Shown here piece by piece: positions 34,736 through 42,414 of a stretch of 64,000 bases of DNA (positions are counted from its first letter, which is position 1; the number at the start of each line of letters is the position of its first letter). Made by a program: the position numbers and the translations under genes. The notes beneath the pieces were generated by a model that made no database searches, was not told where the DNA came from, and worked only from the letters and a program-made list of their open reading frames with translations. This DNA is from Gemmata massiliana (GTDB taxonomy: Bacteria > Planctomycetota > Planctomycetia > Gemmatales > Gemmataceae), in contig NZ_LR593886.1 in assembly GCF_901538265.1 (NCBI RefSeq), positions 2,108,001 to 2,172,000 of the forward strand, given 5' to 3'.

Positions 34736-37600
34736 ATGCCGACCTACAGCAGCCGTTCGGTTCGCAAGAGCTTGCTCACCCGCCTGGGGCTCGAGCGGAT
34801 GGAAGAACGGGACGTGCCAGCGTTCTACCTCGTGACCGGGACCACGGACATCGTCGCGCCGACCCCGACCCTCGGGGACGGGTCGGCGGGCGCCCCGATC
34901 CAGGTCGCCAGCCTTCGCTCCGCGGTCGCGCTCGCCAACGCGAGCTCGGATAACGACACCATTATCCTTCAGGCCGACAGCACGTACCAACTCACCGATA
35001 CTACGAATTACAACCTGGAGATCGCCGACGCATCCACCGCAGGGGCGCTCACCATCACGGGGGCCGGGGAGACGGCGACGACGATCCAGGCCGCCTTCGC
35101 CGCGCCGGGGTCGGAAGGCCGGATCTTCAGCGTTCTGGACGGGGCCAATCTGACGCTTTCCAACGTGACGCTGACCGGTGGGAACGCGAGCGCCGGCGGC
35201 GCGATTCTAGCTTACGCGGAGACGACGACGACGCAGTTGACGCTCTCCAACGTCACCCTCACCGGCAACAGCGCGAGCTCGTACGGTGGGGCGATCAGGC
35301 TTAGTGCATTCGACGGCGGTGCCATCGCTGCCGTTATGACAGACGTTACGCTGACCAACAACACCGCGGGCTACGGCGGGGCGCTCGCCGTACTCGGGTA
35401 CGGGGGGGCCGTCACCGCCACTCTGACGAACGCCACCATGTCCGGCAACACGGCGACCGTTTACGGCGGCGCGGTCACGATGTTCGCGTTCGGGTACGGG
35501 GGTGTCTTCACCTCCACCCTGACGAACTCTACGGTATCGGAGAACACCGCCGTGTACGGCGGCGGCGGGATTTCCGTGAGCGGGTACGGGGGTATTACCC
35601 TGACGAACTCCACGGTCTCGGGGAACACCGCTATGTACGGCAGCGGTGGCGGGATTGCGGCGGTGTACGGCGGAACGCTGGCCATCAGCAACAGCACGAT
35701 CTCCGGCAACACCGCGGCCGCGTACGGCGGTGGGATTGCTGTGATCCAAGACTTATACGATGGGGAACTGACCGTCACTAACAGCACGGTGAGCGGAAAT
35801 AGGGCCGGTTTCGGCGGTGGGGTCGCGATCCTTTTTGACGCCGGCGGGGCGAACACGCTGACCAACAGCACGGTGAGCGGGAACATCGGCACGTACGGCG
35901 GCGGGGGCCTGTTACTCAGTAGCTCCCAACCCGCGGCGCCGCTCGATCTCGTGAACAGCACAGTGAGCGGAAACAGTACTAACAGTTACGGCGGCGGGAT
36001 TGCCTTCAACGGTGGTGACGGGTCGCTCCTCAACTCGACCGTGACCAGAAATTTGGGATACGGGGGCGGGGTCGCGGCGGGCTCGGGAACGGTCGAAATC
36101 CAGAACGCGATCGTGGCCGGCAACTTCGACCCGGCGGGGACCACCGCGGACGATCTCCGGGCGCACTCGGGCACCCCGTTTGTCGTCACTTACTCGCTCA
36201 TCGGAGCGACCGACGGCGCACCGCTAGACCCGACCAGCGCGAACAACCTGACCGGGACGGTCGCGAGTCCGCTCGACCCGCGGCTCGGGGCGCTGGCGAA
36301 CAACGGCGGACCGACCCGGACGCACGCCCTTCTGGCCAACAGCCCGGCCCGCAACACGGGCAACCCGAACTTCACCGCGCCCACCGTGGACCAGCGGGGG
36401 CAAGCCCGGGTACTCGACGGTCGGTTGGACGTCGGGGCGTTCGAGGCTCAAACGATCACCGTCGGCCCAGGCGTCTTCCCGACGAGCGCGGCCGGCCGCG
36501 CGTATACGGCGACGCTGACCGCGTCCGGCGCGAGCGGCCCGTTCGCGTACATCGTCACCGCCGGGGCGCTGCCCCCCGGCCTAACCCTGAGCCCGACCGG
36601 GGAACTGGCCGGCACCCCGACGGCGTCCGGGACGTACACGTTTACCGTTGGTGTGACCGGCGCGGCCGGGGCCGACGGGGCGCACGAGTTCTCCCTCACG
36701 GTCGCCGCGAGCGCCACGCCGCCCAAGTTCGTGTTGGGGGCCGGGAGCAACGGCCGTATCCAGATCGCCGGCGTCGCCGGCACTTCGATCCCGGCGTTTA
36801 ACGGGTTCCAGGGCGAGGTACGGGTGGCCACCGCGGATCTGAACGGCGATGGGGTTCTGGACGTCATCGCCGGGGCCGGCGCGGGTGCGTCCGGCGGGCA
36901 CGTGAAGGTGTTCGACGGGAGCACCGGGGCCGAGATCCGTTCGTTCTTCGCGTTCGGCGGATACACAGGCGGCGTGTACGTCAGCACCGGCGACATCAAC
37001 GGGGACGGCGTCGCCGACATCATCGTTGGGGCCGGCGCGGGTGCGTCCGGCGGGCACGTGAAGGTGTTCGACGGCAAGACCGGTGATCTGGTCCGCTCGT
37101 TCTTCGCGTTCGACGGGTTCGCCGGCGGCGCCCGGGTCGCGAGTGGTGACGTCAACGGGGACGGCGTCGCCGACATCATCGTCGGGGCCGGCGCGGGTGC
37201 GTCCGGCGGGCACGTGAAGGTGTTCGACGGCAAGACCGGTGATCTGGTCCGCTCGTTCTTCGCGTTCGCCGAGTTCGCCGGTGGCGTGTTCGTGGGAGCC
37301 GCTGACCTGGACGGGGACGGCACCGATGAGATTCTGGCTGGGGCGGACGCGGGGGCCGACCCACAGGTGCGGGTCTTCGGCGCTACGAACATGCCGCGGC
37401 TCAGCTTCCTGGCATACGCCCCGACGTTCCGCGGTGGAGTCCGGGTGGCGGGCTTCGACGTGAACGGCGACGGCTGGGACGAGATCATTACCGGCAGTGG
37501 GCCCGGGGCAGCGGGCGACGGGCGCGTGTTTGATTCGGCGGGGCAACTCCTCAGCTCCCAAGTCGTCCCCGATACGCTCACGGGCATCTTCGTCGGCTGA
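34736..37600 (+). CDS. Large surface protein: beta-helix (Pmp-like) repeats, Ig-like domain, FG-GAP/VCBS repeats
   Basis: 954 residues. The N-terminus SLLTRLGLERMEERDVPAFY is the planctomycete surface-protein leader (LE-x-x-E/R-R-x-VPA). Residues about 40-560 form a right-handed beta helix with many STVSGNTA-x-YGGGI repeats like polymorphic outer-membrane proteins, with a choice-of-anchor type ending (NNGGPTRTHALLANSPARNT, VDQRGQARV). A putative Ig/He_PIG domain follows (GPFAYIVTAGALPPGLTLSP). The C-terminal 240 residues are FG-GAP repeats with calcium-binding DLNGDGVLDV and DVNGDGVADI loops, the last two repeats nearly identical at DNA level. Predicted extracellular, for adhesion or as a wall component. 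Start ATG at 34736. Confidence 0.9.
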   Translation: MPTYSSRSVRKSLLTRLGLERMEERDVPAFYLVTGTTDIVAPTPTLGDGSAGAPIQVASLRSAVALANASSDNDTIILQADSTYQLTDTTNYNLEIADASTAGALTITGAGETATTIQAAFAAPGSEGRIFSVLDGANLTLSNVTLTGGNASAGGAILAYAETTTTQLTLSNVTLTGNSASSYGGAIRLSAFDGGAIAAVMTDVTLTNNTAGYGGALAVLGYGGAVTATLTNATMSGNTATVYGGAVTMFAFGYGGVFTSTLTNSTVSENTAVYGGGGISVSGYGGITLTNSTVSGNTAMYGSGGGIAAVYGGTLAISNSTISGNTAAAYGGGIAVIQDLYDGELTVTNSTVSGNRAGFGGGVAILFDAGGANTLTNSTVSGNIGTYGGGGLLLSSSQPAAPLDLVNSTVSGNSTNSYGGGIAFNGGDGSLLNSTVTRNLGYGGGVAAGSGTVEIQNAIVAGNFDPAGTTADDLRAHSGTPFVVTYSLIGATDGAPLDPTSANNLTGTVASPLDPRLGALANNGGPTRTHALLANSPARNTGNPNFTAPTVDQRGQARVLDGRLDVGAFEAQTITVGPGVFPTSAAGRAYTATLTASGASGPFAYIVTAGALPPGLTLSPTGELAGTPTASGTYTFTVGVTGAAGADGAHEFSLTVAASATPPKFVLGAGSNGRIQIAGVAGTSIPAFNGFQGEVRVATADLNGDGVLDVIAGAGAGASGGHVKVFDGSTGAEIRSFFAFGGYTGGVYVSTGDINGDGVADIIVGAGAGASGGHVKVFDGKTGDLVRSFFAFDGFAGGARVASGDVNGDGVADIIVGAGAGASGGHVKVFDGKTGDLVRSFFAFAEFAGGVFVGAADLDGDGTDEILAGADAGADPQVRVFGATNMPRLSFLAYAPTFRGGVRVAGFDVNGDGWDEIITGSGPGAAGDGRVFDSAGQLLSSQVVPDTLTGIFVG
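36997..37266 (+). repeat. Near-identical 156-bp coding repeats (FG-GAP)
   Basis: About 115 bp starting CAACGGGGACGGCGTCGCCG at 36997 recurs at 37153 with a single visible difference (T/C at 37026/37182). The period of 156 bp equals 52 codons. An earlier repeat around 36841 is similar but more diverged. The near identity indicates recent duplication or gene conversion of an FG-GAP unit. Confidence 0.85.
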
Positions 37601-37922
37601 TATCGCTCCGACGGGCGGCGCGGATTCGCACGTACCGCCCGTTGATAGCGCGGTTTGGTTTTCTGCGCCCCGGCGACGGGATTTTTCGTGCGCGTTTGCA
37701 GAATTCGGTTCGGGGTGCGAGGCGAACCCGGTGTTAACTGCTGTGTTGGTCTCGGCGAGACTCTGAGACTTTTCTGGAGAGAAATTCGGGGTCCGAGACG
37801 AAACGCTAGGGTTCGGCTCGCACCCCGAGATGTCTCGCTCGAACCCGAGATTTTTGCCGCAATCGGAATATGGGCCAAAGTGCCTGAAAACGTGCAGAAA
37901 ATGACAGCAGCCGGGAGCACTC
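37601..37922. other. Intergenic region after surface-protein gene
   Basis: About 320 bp. A stem ACGGGCGG / CCGCCCGT at roughly 37612-37643 could terminate transcription of the surface-protein gene. Nothing else is recognised before the insertion-sequence end at 37923. The missing 5' part of the GT87 fragment on the other side of the element is not here. Confidence 0.45.
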
Positions 37923-39174
37923 CAGTAGTTTCAAGGCGTTACCGCGCGTGTAAGTGTATTGTGGGTCAGTGTGATACATCGTGTGCGTGGGTATCGTGAG
38001 CGGATCCGTTGTGTGAGCCAGTCGAGCATCTCGGCCAGCGGGAGTTCATGCACCCACGCATTCCGGTTCTGGGCGCGTGCGATCCGGAGTGCCAAGCACA
38101 CCCACACCTGGCGCAACAGCAACGCCACACCCTCCAGTAACAACCGGTACTCGGGGTTGGTGCTGGTGGTCCACCCGCGGGCCTGGTTCTTCTGCCGGTA
38201 ACTGGTTTCGATCCCGAACCGCTCCCGGTACCGGCGCCGCCCGAGCCACGCGCGCTTCGCCTCGGATACGGCCCCCGCATCACCCCAACCCGAGAACGCA
38301 TATACCCGCGCGTGCGATTCACCCGGGCGGCGCCACACGAGCACCCGGGTGGACACCGACCGGCGCGTCTTCTCGGTCACCCATTCCATCGTGGCGACGG
38401 TGCCCGACGGCGTGGTGTAGCACTCGTTGCGCCGGTTCATGCCTTTCCCCTTCTTGCGGATCGGCACCGCGTAGTACAGATCCCATTGCTGCAACAGCAG
38501 CAGCGCGTCCCCGCTGTCGAACCCGGCGTCCAGCACCACTCCACCAACCGTGAGCCCACGAGCCGCCACGTGGTCCAGCAGCGCTCGTACCTGCTGATGT
38601 GGCTTGTCCCCTTTGTGCACCGTGACCAACCCGACCGTGTATCGCCGGTGCTTGTGGATCAGGACACACGTGGCGTAGGCGTGGAAGAACGAGGTCCCGG
38701 CCTTCTTGGGTCCGCCGATGATCCCCGGGGTCGAGCGGTCCCCGTAGAACGGCACGTAATGCACGTCGATGGCGCACGTCCACCGGCGCCTCCGGTCCCG
38801 GCGCGTGAACCGGGCCACGTCATGAAGGGCATCAACCAACCGGGCCGTGAGGTGGTCCTCGGAGCCCAGGTTCGCACGAACGCCCTGTCGCGCGGTCTCG
38901 TGCGAGAAGTGGAAGTACCGGGTCGCCACCGCGAACAGGGTTCGCGTGGTGCTCGCGACCAGCAGTATCAGGTCGAACAACTGGGTGCTCGTGATCGACG
39001 TCTTGTAGTCGGTCCAATCGAGGGTCCGTTCCAAGGGCCGGCGCGTCAGCGCGTGGACCACCGCCGGGGTGATCGTAGAGTAACCACGTCGCATGGGAGG
39101 TTCCCGTTCAAGTGCCTGAGAACCTTGAACTTAGGAACTCCCATGCGGCACTGCCAAATCCCTTGAAACTACTG
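37923..39174 (-). mobile_element. IS4-superfamily (ISH3-like) insertion sequence
   Basis: 1252 bp. Terminal inverted repeats CAGTAGTTTCAAGG at 37923-37936 and its complement at 39161-39174. One transposase gene fills the element. No target duplication is visible: CACTC on the left does not match TTTCG on the right. This, together with the truncated GT87 gene starting exactly at 39175, suggests a deletion or recombination at the element end. Confidence 0.8.
37931..39094 (-). CDS. IS4-superfamily (ISH3-like) transposase
   Basis: 387 residues, intact. DDE motifs: AIDVHYVPFYGDRSTPGIIG (first Asp, with D-x-H-Y-V-P-x-x-G typical of ISH3-like enzymes), GGVVLDAGFDSGDALLLL (second Asp), and RERFGIETSYRQKNQARGWT (Y-x-x-x-F-x-I-E-x-x-Y-R-Q signature with catalytic Glu). 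The C-terminal helix region LLLEGVALLLRQVWVCLALR is as in the family. Start near 39094 (MRRGYSTITPAVVHALTRRP). Confidence 0.85.
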   Translation of the reverse strand: MRRGYSTITPAVVHALTRRPLERTLDWTDYKTSITSTQLFDLILLVASTTRTLFAVATRYFHFSHETARQGVRANLGSEDHLTARLVDALHDVARFTRRDRRRRWTCAIDVHYVPFYGDRSTPGIIGGPKKAGTSFFHAYATCVLIHKHRRYTVGLVTVHKGDKPHQQVRALLDHVAARGLTVGGVVLDAGFDSGDALLLLQQWDLYYAVPIRKKGKGMNRRNECYTTPSGTVATMEWVTEKTRRSVSTRVLVWRRPGESHARVYAFSGWGDAGAVSEAKRAWLGRRRYRERFGIETSYRQKNQARGWTTSTNPEYRLLLEGVALLLRQVWVCLALRIARAQNRNAWVHELPLAEMLDWLTQRIRSRYPRTRCITLTHNTLTRAVTP

Positions 39175-39485
39175 TTTCGCTTACGGTTGTAGCGATGCTG
39201 TTGCTCTCGCCGATCTGCTGGGTCGATTACTGTTTGATGCTCGTCTTACCCATCGCTTGGCTCTGGTGCCGCGTGCCGAGGATCTGGTTCCGGCTCGTAC
39301 TTGTAGCCATCCTGCTACCGCTTTGGCCGCCGTGGGACGCGGTCTATTACGCCGGCACGGGCTTCGATAGTAGTCGGCTGGCGGCGTTTCTACAGAAGCG
39401 GGTTGCGACCCCGAGAGAGGCCCTGACCCTGCTATCGTACCAGACCTACGCCCTCCTCGTCCTCTTCGGGGTTCAGACCGTGCTG
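39175..39485 (+). pseudogene. GT87/DUF2029-like membrane mannosyltransferase, C-terminal fragment
   Basis: About 103 codons between two insertion sequences. It opens directly at the left element's end with VVAMLLLSPICWVDYCLMLV and LPIAWLWCRV, matching the LLLSPxSWxHY motif and membrane helices near the C-terminus of GT87 (DUF2029) glycosyltransferases, then RLVLVAILLPLWPPWD and LLSYQTYALLVLFGVQTVL. Both ends are replaced by insertion sequence. It cannot be functional. Confidence 0.65.
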
Positions 39486-40470
39486 TGCTCTGTTGAATCC
39501 ATCGGCGGTGGCAAGCCTCTAAACTGGTATGAAGACCTCAACCCCAATGAGCAAATCCCCGCGAGCCGTTGCCAAGGAGGCTTTCCGCTTGGCGAAAGAG
39601 GGTCTGGAGACGTACTCGTCAGCACGCAGTCGCAAGGACTTCACCCAGCACCAGTTGTTCGCCGTCCTCGCTCTCAAGACGTTCTTCAAGACCGACTACC
39701 GCGGCATCGCCCAGCTCCTCACCGACTTCGCCGAGCTGCGCGAGGAACTCGGACTGACCAAGGTTCCCCACTACTCCACCCTCTGCTACGCCGCCGGACG
39801 GCTGTTAAAAAGGGGGAGGTCGTTTGCCTCCTCGTGTGTGCCACCACGTCCGCAACCGAACGCGGCCTGATTGGTGACAAGCCGACCGCGGCCGTGGACG
39901 GCACGGGTTTGGAAAGTCGGCACACCTCGCGATACTTCTTCGAGCGGGCCGGACGCAAGCACACCTCTCGACTCTGGACCAAGCTCACCGTCGCCTGCGA
40001 CACCAAGAGCCATTTCTTTGCCGGGGCCACCGTCACCACAGGCCCGAGTAACGACTCGCCTCAGTTCCGCCCGGTCCTACTCCAGGCATCGTTGGCCGTG
40101 AGATGGGATCGGGTGTTGGCCGACTCCGCGTTCGACAGCGAGGCCCACCACGCCTACGCCCGAGAGGACCGGGGCATCCGGTCGTCGGTCATCCCACTGA
40201 ACCGCCGCAACCAGGGCCGGAAGTGGCCCAAGACCACCTATCGGCGTCAGATGGTCAAGCGATTCCGGAAGAAACGTCGTGGGAGCCAACACAAGCGAGT
40301 CTATGGCCAGAGGTGGCAAGCGGAGTCTGCGTTCAGCCGACACAAACGTCGGCTCGGTAGTTCACTCGGTGGTCGTTCCGATGCCTCACGAGAGCGAGAA
40401 TGTCGGCTTCGAGTGCTAACACACAACATCATGCTGCTTGCTGCCACTGGATAATGGTTTCAACAGAGCA
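39486..40470 (+). mobile_element. IS4/IS5-superfamily insertion sequence with frameshifted transposase
   Basis: 985 bp. Inverted ends of 17 bp with one mismatch: TGCTCTGTTGAATCCAT at 39486-39502 and the complement of TGCTCTGTTGAAACCAT at 40454-40470. No clear target duplication. It cuts the GT87 fragment on the left and lies at the beginning of the phage-like module B on the right, where the usual PrimPol domain of the replication gene is missing. Confidence 0.75.
39529..40454 (+). pseudogene. IS4/IS5-superfamily transposase, one frameshift
   Basis: The first frame (39529-39810) reads KSPRAVAKEAFRLAKEGLET and HQLFAVLALKTFFKTDYRGI, then HYSTLCYAAGRLLK. After a shift in the A run near 39810 it continues GDKPTAAVDGTGLESRHTSR (first Asp), LADSAFDSEAHHAYA (second Asp) and YGQRWQAESAFSRHKRRLGS (catalytic Glu, in the family's Y-x-x-R-W-x-x-E-x-x-F-S-x-x-K-R pattern). 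Total length about 308 residues if repaired. The shift is in a homopolymer, so programmed frameshifting, usual in some IS families, is an alternative to inactivation. Confidence 0.75.
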
Positions 40471-40477
40471 ACGAGCC

Positions 40478-42400
40478 GTGTGTGCAGCCGCTCGCGACGA
40501 AGAGGTCGAGCACCGGGGCCGCGACGTTCACGACACCAACGAGAAGTTGCAGTGCGGGGAGGCCGTCACCGGCCTCCCCGCACTGCTGAAGGAACTCGGC
40601 GAGAACGGGCGCGCGATTCTCAGCGCCGTGACGGCGTGGCTCGAGCTTCCCCAAAAGGAGCCGGACGGGCCGAAGGTCGCGTTCGGACGCCCGGCCCCAA
40701 AGGTACCACCCGCGCCGCCGTTCACCCCCTTACCCGAGTGGCGACCGTTCCCGGTCGATCTGCTCCCCGGAGCCGTCCGCGAGTTCGTTACGACGGTTTC
40801 GACGGCGATGCGGTGCGACCTGACTTACGTCGCCCTGCCCGCTCTGGCGGTGTGCTCCGGGATGATCGGGGCGACCCGCACGATCCGGCTGAAGAAGTCG
40901 TGGTCGGAGCCCGCCATGCTTTGGACCGCCGTGGTCGGCGAGTCGGGCACGCTCAAAACGCCGCCCTATAAACGTGCGATTGCTCCCGTGGTTGCGATGC
41001 AGACCGAGCAACTCCGGGGGTACAAGGTTGTTCACGAGCAGTACCGTGCCGACTTGCGCGAGTACGAGCGAGCCAAGCGCCGGGCCAAGGACGACGACCC
41101 GGGTGATCCGCCCGCCGAGCCGGTGTGCCCTCGGATTTATTCAAGGGACGTCACGGTCGAGGCCCTGGCCGGGATCTTGACCCACAACCGGACCCGTTTC
41201 CTCATAGGGCGGGACGAACTGTCCGGGTGGCTGGCGAGTTTTAATCAGTACAAGTCAAAAGGCGGATCCGACCTGGCGAACTGGCTGGAACTCCACGGGC
41301 TCGGCACCCTGAGCGTGGACCGCAAAACGGGTGAACAGAAGACGATTCTCGTGTCGGGGGTCGGGGTCAGTTTGTGTGGCGGCATACAGCCCGGGGTGCT
41401 CCGCGGCGCGCTCTCGGCCCAGCACTTTAGCGCGGGCATCCCGGCCCGCCTCCTGTTCGCGTACCCGCCCCGGCACCCGAAGCAGTGGACCGAGGACGAC
41501 CTCGACGAGCACGTTGAGGAGCGCTACACCCGACTCGTCCGCGCACTAGCGGAGTTGCAACCGAACACGGACGAGAGTGGCGAGCCGTACCCGGTCCCGC
41601 TCGGATTGGCCCCGGACGCGAAAGCCGAGTGGGTCCGATTCTACACCCGGTTCGCGCTCAAGCAGTCGGAAACCGAGGGCGAGCTGGCCGCGGCGTTCTC
41701 CAAGTTGGAGGGGTACGCCGCGCGCCTGGCGCTGGTGCACCACGTGTGCCTGTCGGTCGACGCGGGGCTCGAGGCCCGTGACCCGATCCCGCTCGCCAGC
41801 GTGCGGGCCGGGATCGCACTGGCCGAGTGGTTCGCGCACGAGGCTCAGCGCGTCTACCAGATGCTCCGGGAGGATCGCGGGAGCACGGAAGCCCGTGACC
41901 TGTTCGAGCGCGCCTGCCAGTTGGCCGCGCGCCACGGCGGGCGCGTCACGGCCCGGGAACTGGCCAAGTCGAACAAAATAAAGTACCCCCAGGCGGCGGC
42001 CGCCGAGGCCGCACTCGAAGGGCTGGTCGCTCAGGGACTGGGGGACTGGATCGATCTCGACACCGGCCCCAAGGGCGGGCGCCCGACGCACGGATTCGTG
42101 CCGCGTCTCTTAAGCGGCGAAACCGGCGAAACCCCCGAAACCCCTGATGCCCCGGACGACGATCCCCCTCCACCGCCAGGGCCTAGCGCCCCCCGAAGCG
42201 GCGAAACCCGCCCGCACCGACCGGCCCTCATGCCGGCGGAAACGACGCAAGTGACTGCGAATACAACACATCCGCCTCTAGCGACGTCCCACCAGCCGGG
42301 GTTTCGGGGGTTTCGCCGGTTTCGCCGAAGGCGAAAGAAACCCCACCGTCGGGTGAACAGCAAGGTTCTGCTCCGCACCGCGGGGGGGACGACCCGGTAG
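40478..42400 (+). CDS. DUF3987 primase/helicase-like replication protein (module B)
   Basis: About 640 residues from the GTG just after the insertion-sequence end; the first 70 residues are not family-like, and any PrimPol domain has been lost. DUF3987 core: LTYVALPALAVCSGMIGATR, VVGESGTLKTPPYKRAI (P-loop-like), IYSRDVTVEALAGILTHNRT, FLIGRDELSGWLASFNQYKS (Walker B-like), SAGIPARLLFAYPPRHPKQW, SKLEGYAARLALVHHVC. A C-terminal winged-helix-like part follows (HGGRVTARELAKSNKIKYPQ). The linker (SGETGETPETPDAPDDD) contains the inverted repeat 42112-42327. The frame leaves the polymerase reading frame between 42187 and 42400, so the gene was probably fused to 42415-44181 as in module A. Confidence 0.87.
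   Translation: MCAAARDEEVEHRGRDVHDTNEKLQCGEAVTGLPALLKELGENGRAILSAVTAWLELPQKEPDGPKVAFGRPAPKVPPAPPFTPLPEWRPFPVDLLPGAVREFVTTVSTAMRCDLTYVALPALAVCSGMIGATRTIRLKKSWSEPAMLWTAVVGESGTLKTPPYKRAIAPVVAMQTEQLRGYKVVHEQYRADLREYERAKRRAKDDDPGDPPAEPVCPRIYSRDVTVEALAGILTHNRTRFLIGRDELSGWLASFNQYKSKGGSDLANWLELHGLGTLSVDRKTGEQKTILVSGVGVSLCGGIQPGVLRGALSAQHFSAGIPARLLFAYPPRHPKQWTEDDLDEHVEERYTRLVRALAELQPNTDESGEPYPVPLGLAPDAKAEWVRFYTRFALKQSETEGELAAAFSKLEGYAARLALVHHVCLSVDAGLEARDPIPLASVRAGIALAEWFAHEAQRVYQMLREDRGSTEARDLFERACQLAARHGGRVTARELAKSNKIKYPQAAAAEAALEGLVAQGLGDWIDLDTGPKGGRPTHGFVPRLLSGETGETPETPDAPDDDPPPPPGPSAPRSGETRPHRPALMPAETTQVTANTTHPPLATSHQPGFRGFRRFRRRRKKPHRRVNSKVLLRTAGGTTR
42112..42327. repeat. Perfect 30-bp inverted repeat with direct repeat in replication-gene linker (module B)
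   Basis: Arms 42115-42144 and 42298-42327 are perfectly complementary over 30 bp (arm begins CGGCGAAACCGGCGAAACCC), spacer 153 bp. A 13-bp direct copy AAGCGGCGAAACC is at 42112 and 42196, 84 bp apart and so in codon phase; a third copy stands just after the polymerase stop at 44197. The arms encode SGETGETPETP and, on return, GVSGVSPVSP. Same location and layout as the module A structure at 28916-29133, but with unrelated nucleotide sequence. Candidate origin of replication inside the replication gene. Confidence 0.88.
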
Positions 42401-42414
42401 GGGTTTCGCCGCAC

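Noticed and set aside
36841-37266. Regularly spaced repeats as a possible CRISPR array
   Set aside because: The period is 156 bp and exactly in codon phase, the repeats encode calcium-binding FG-GAP loops, and there are no short spacers or cas genes.
36448-37920. 490-codon open frame antisense to the FG-GAP region
   Set aside because: Its repeats merely mirror the FG-GAP repeats on the other strand; no start signal or recognisable domain.
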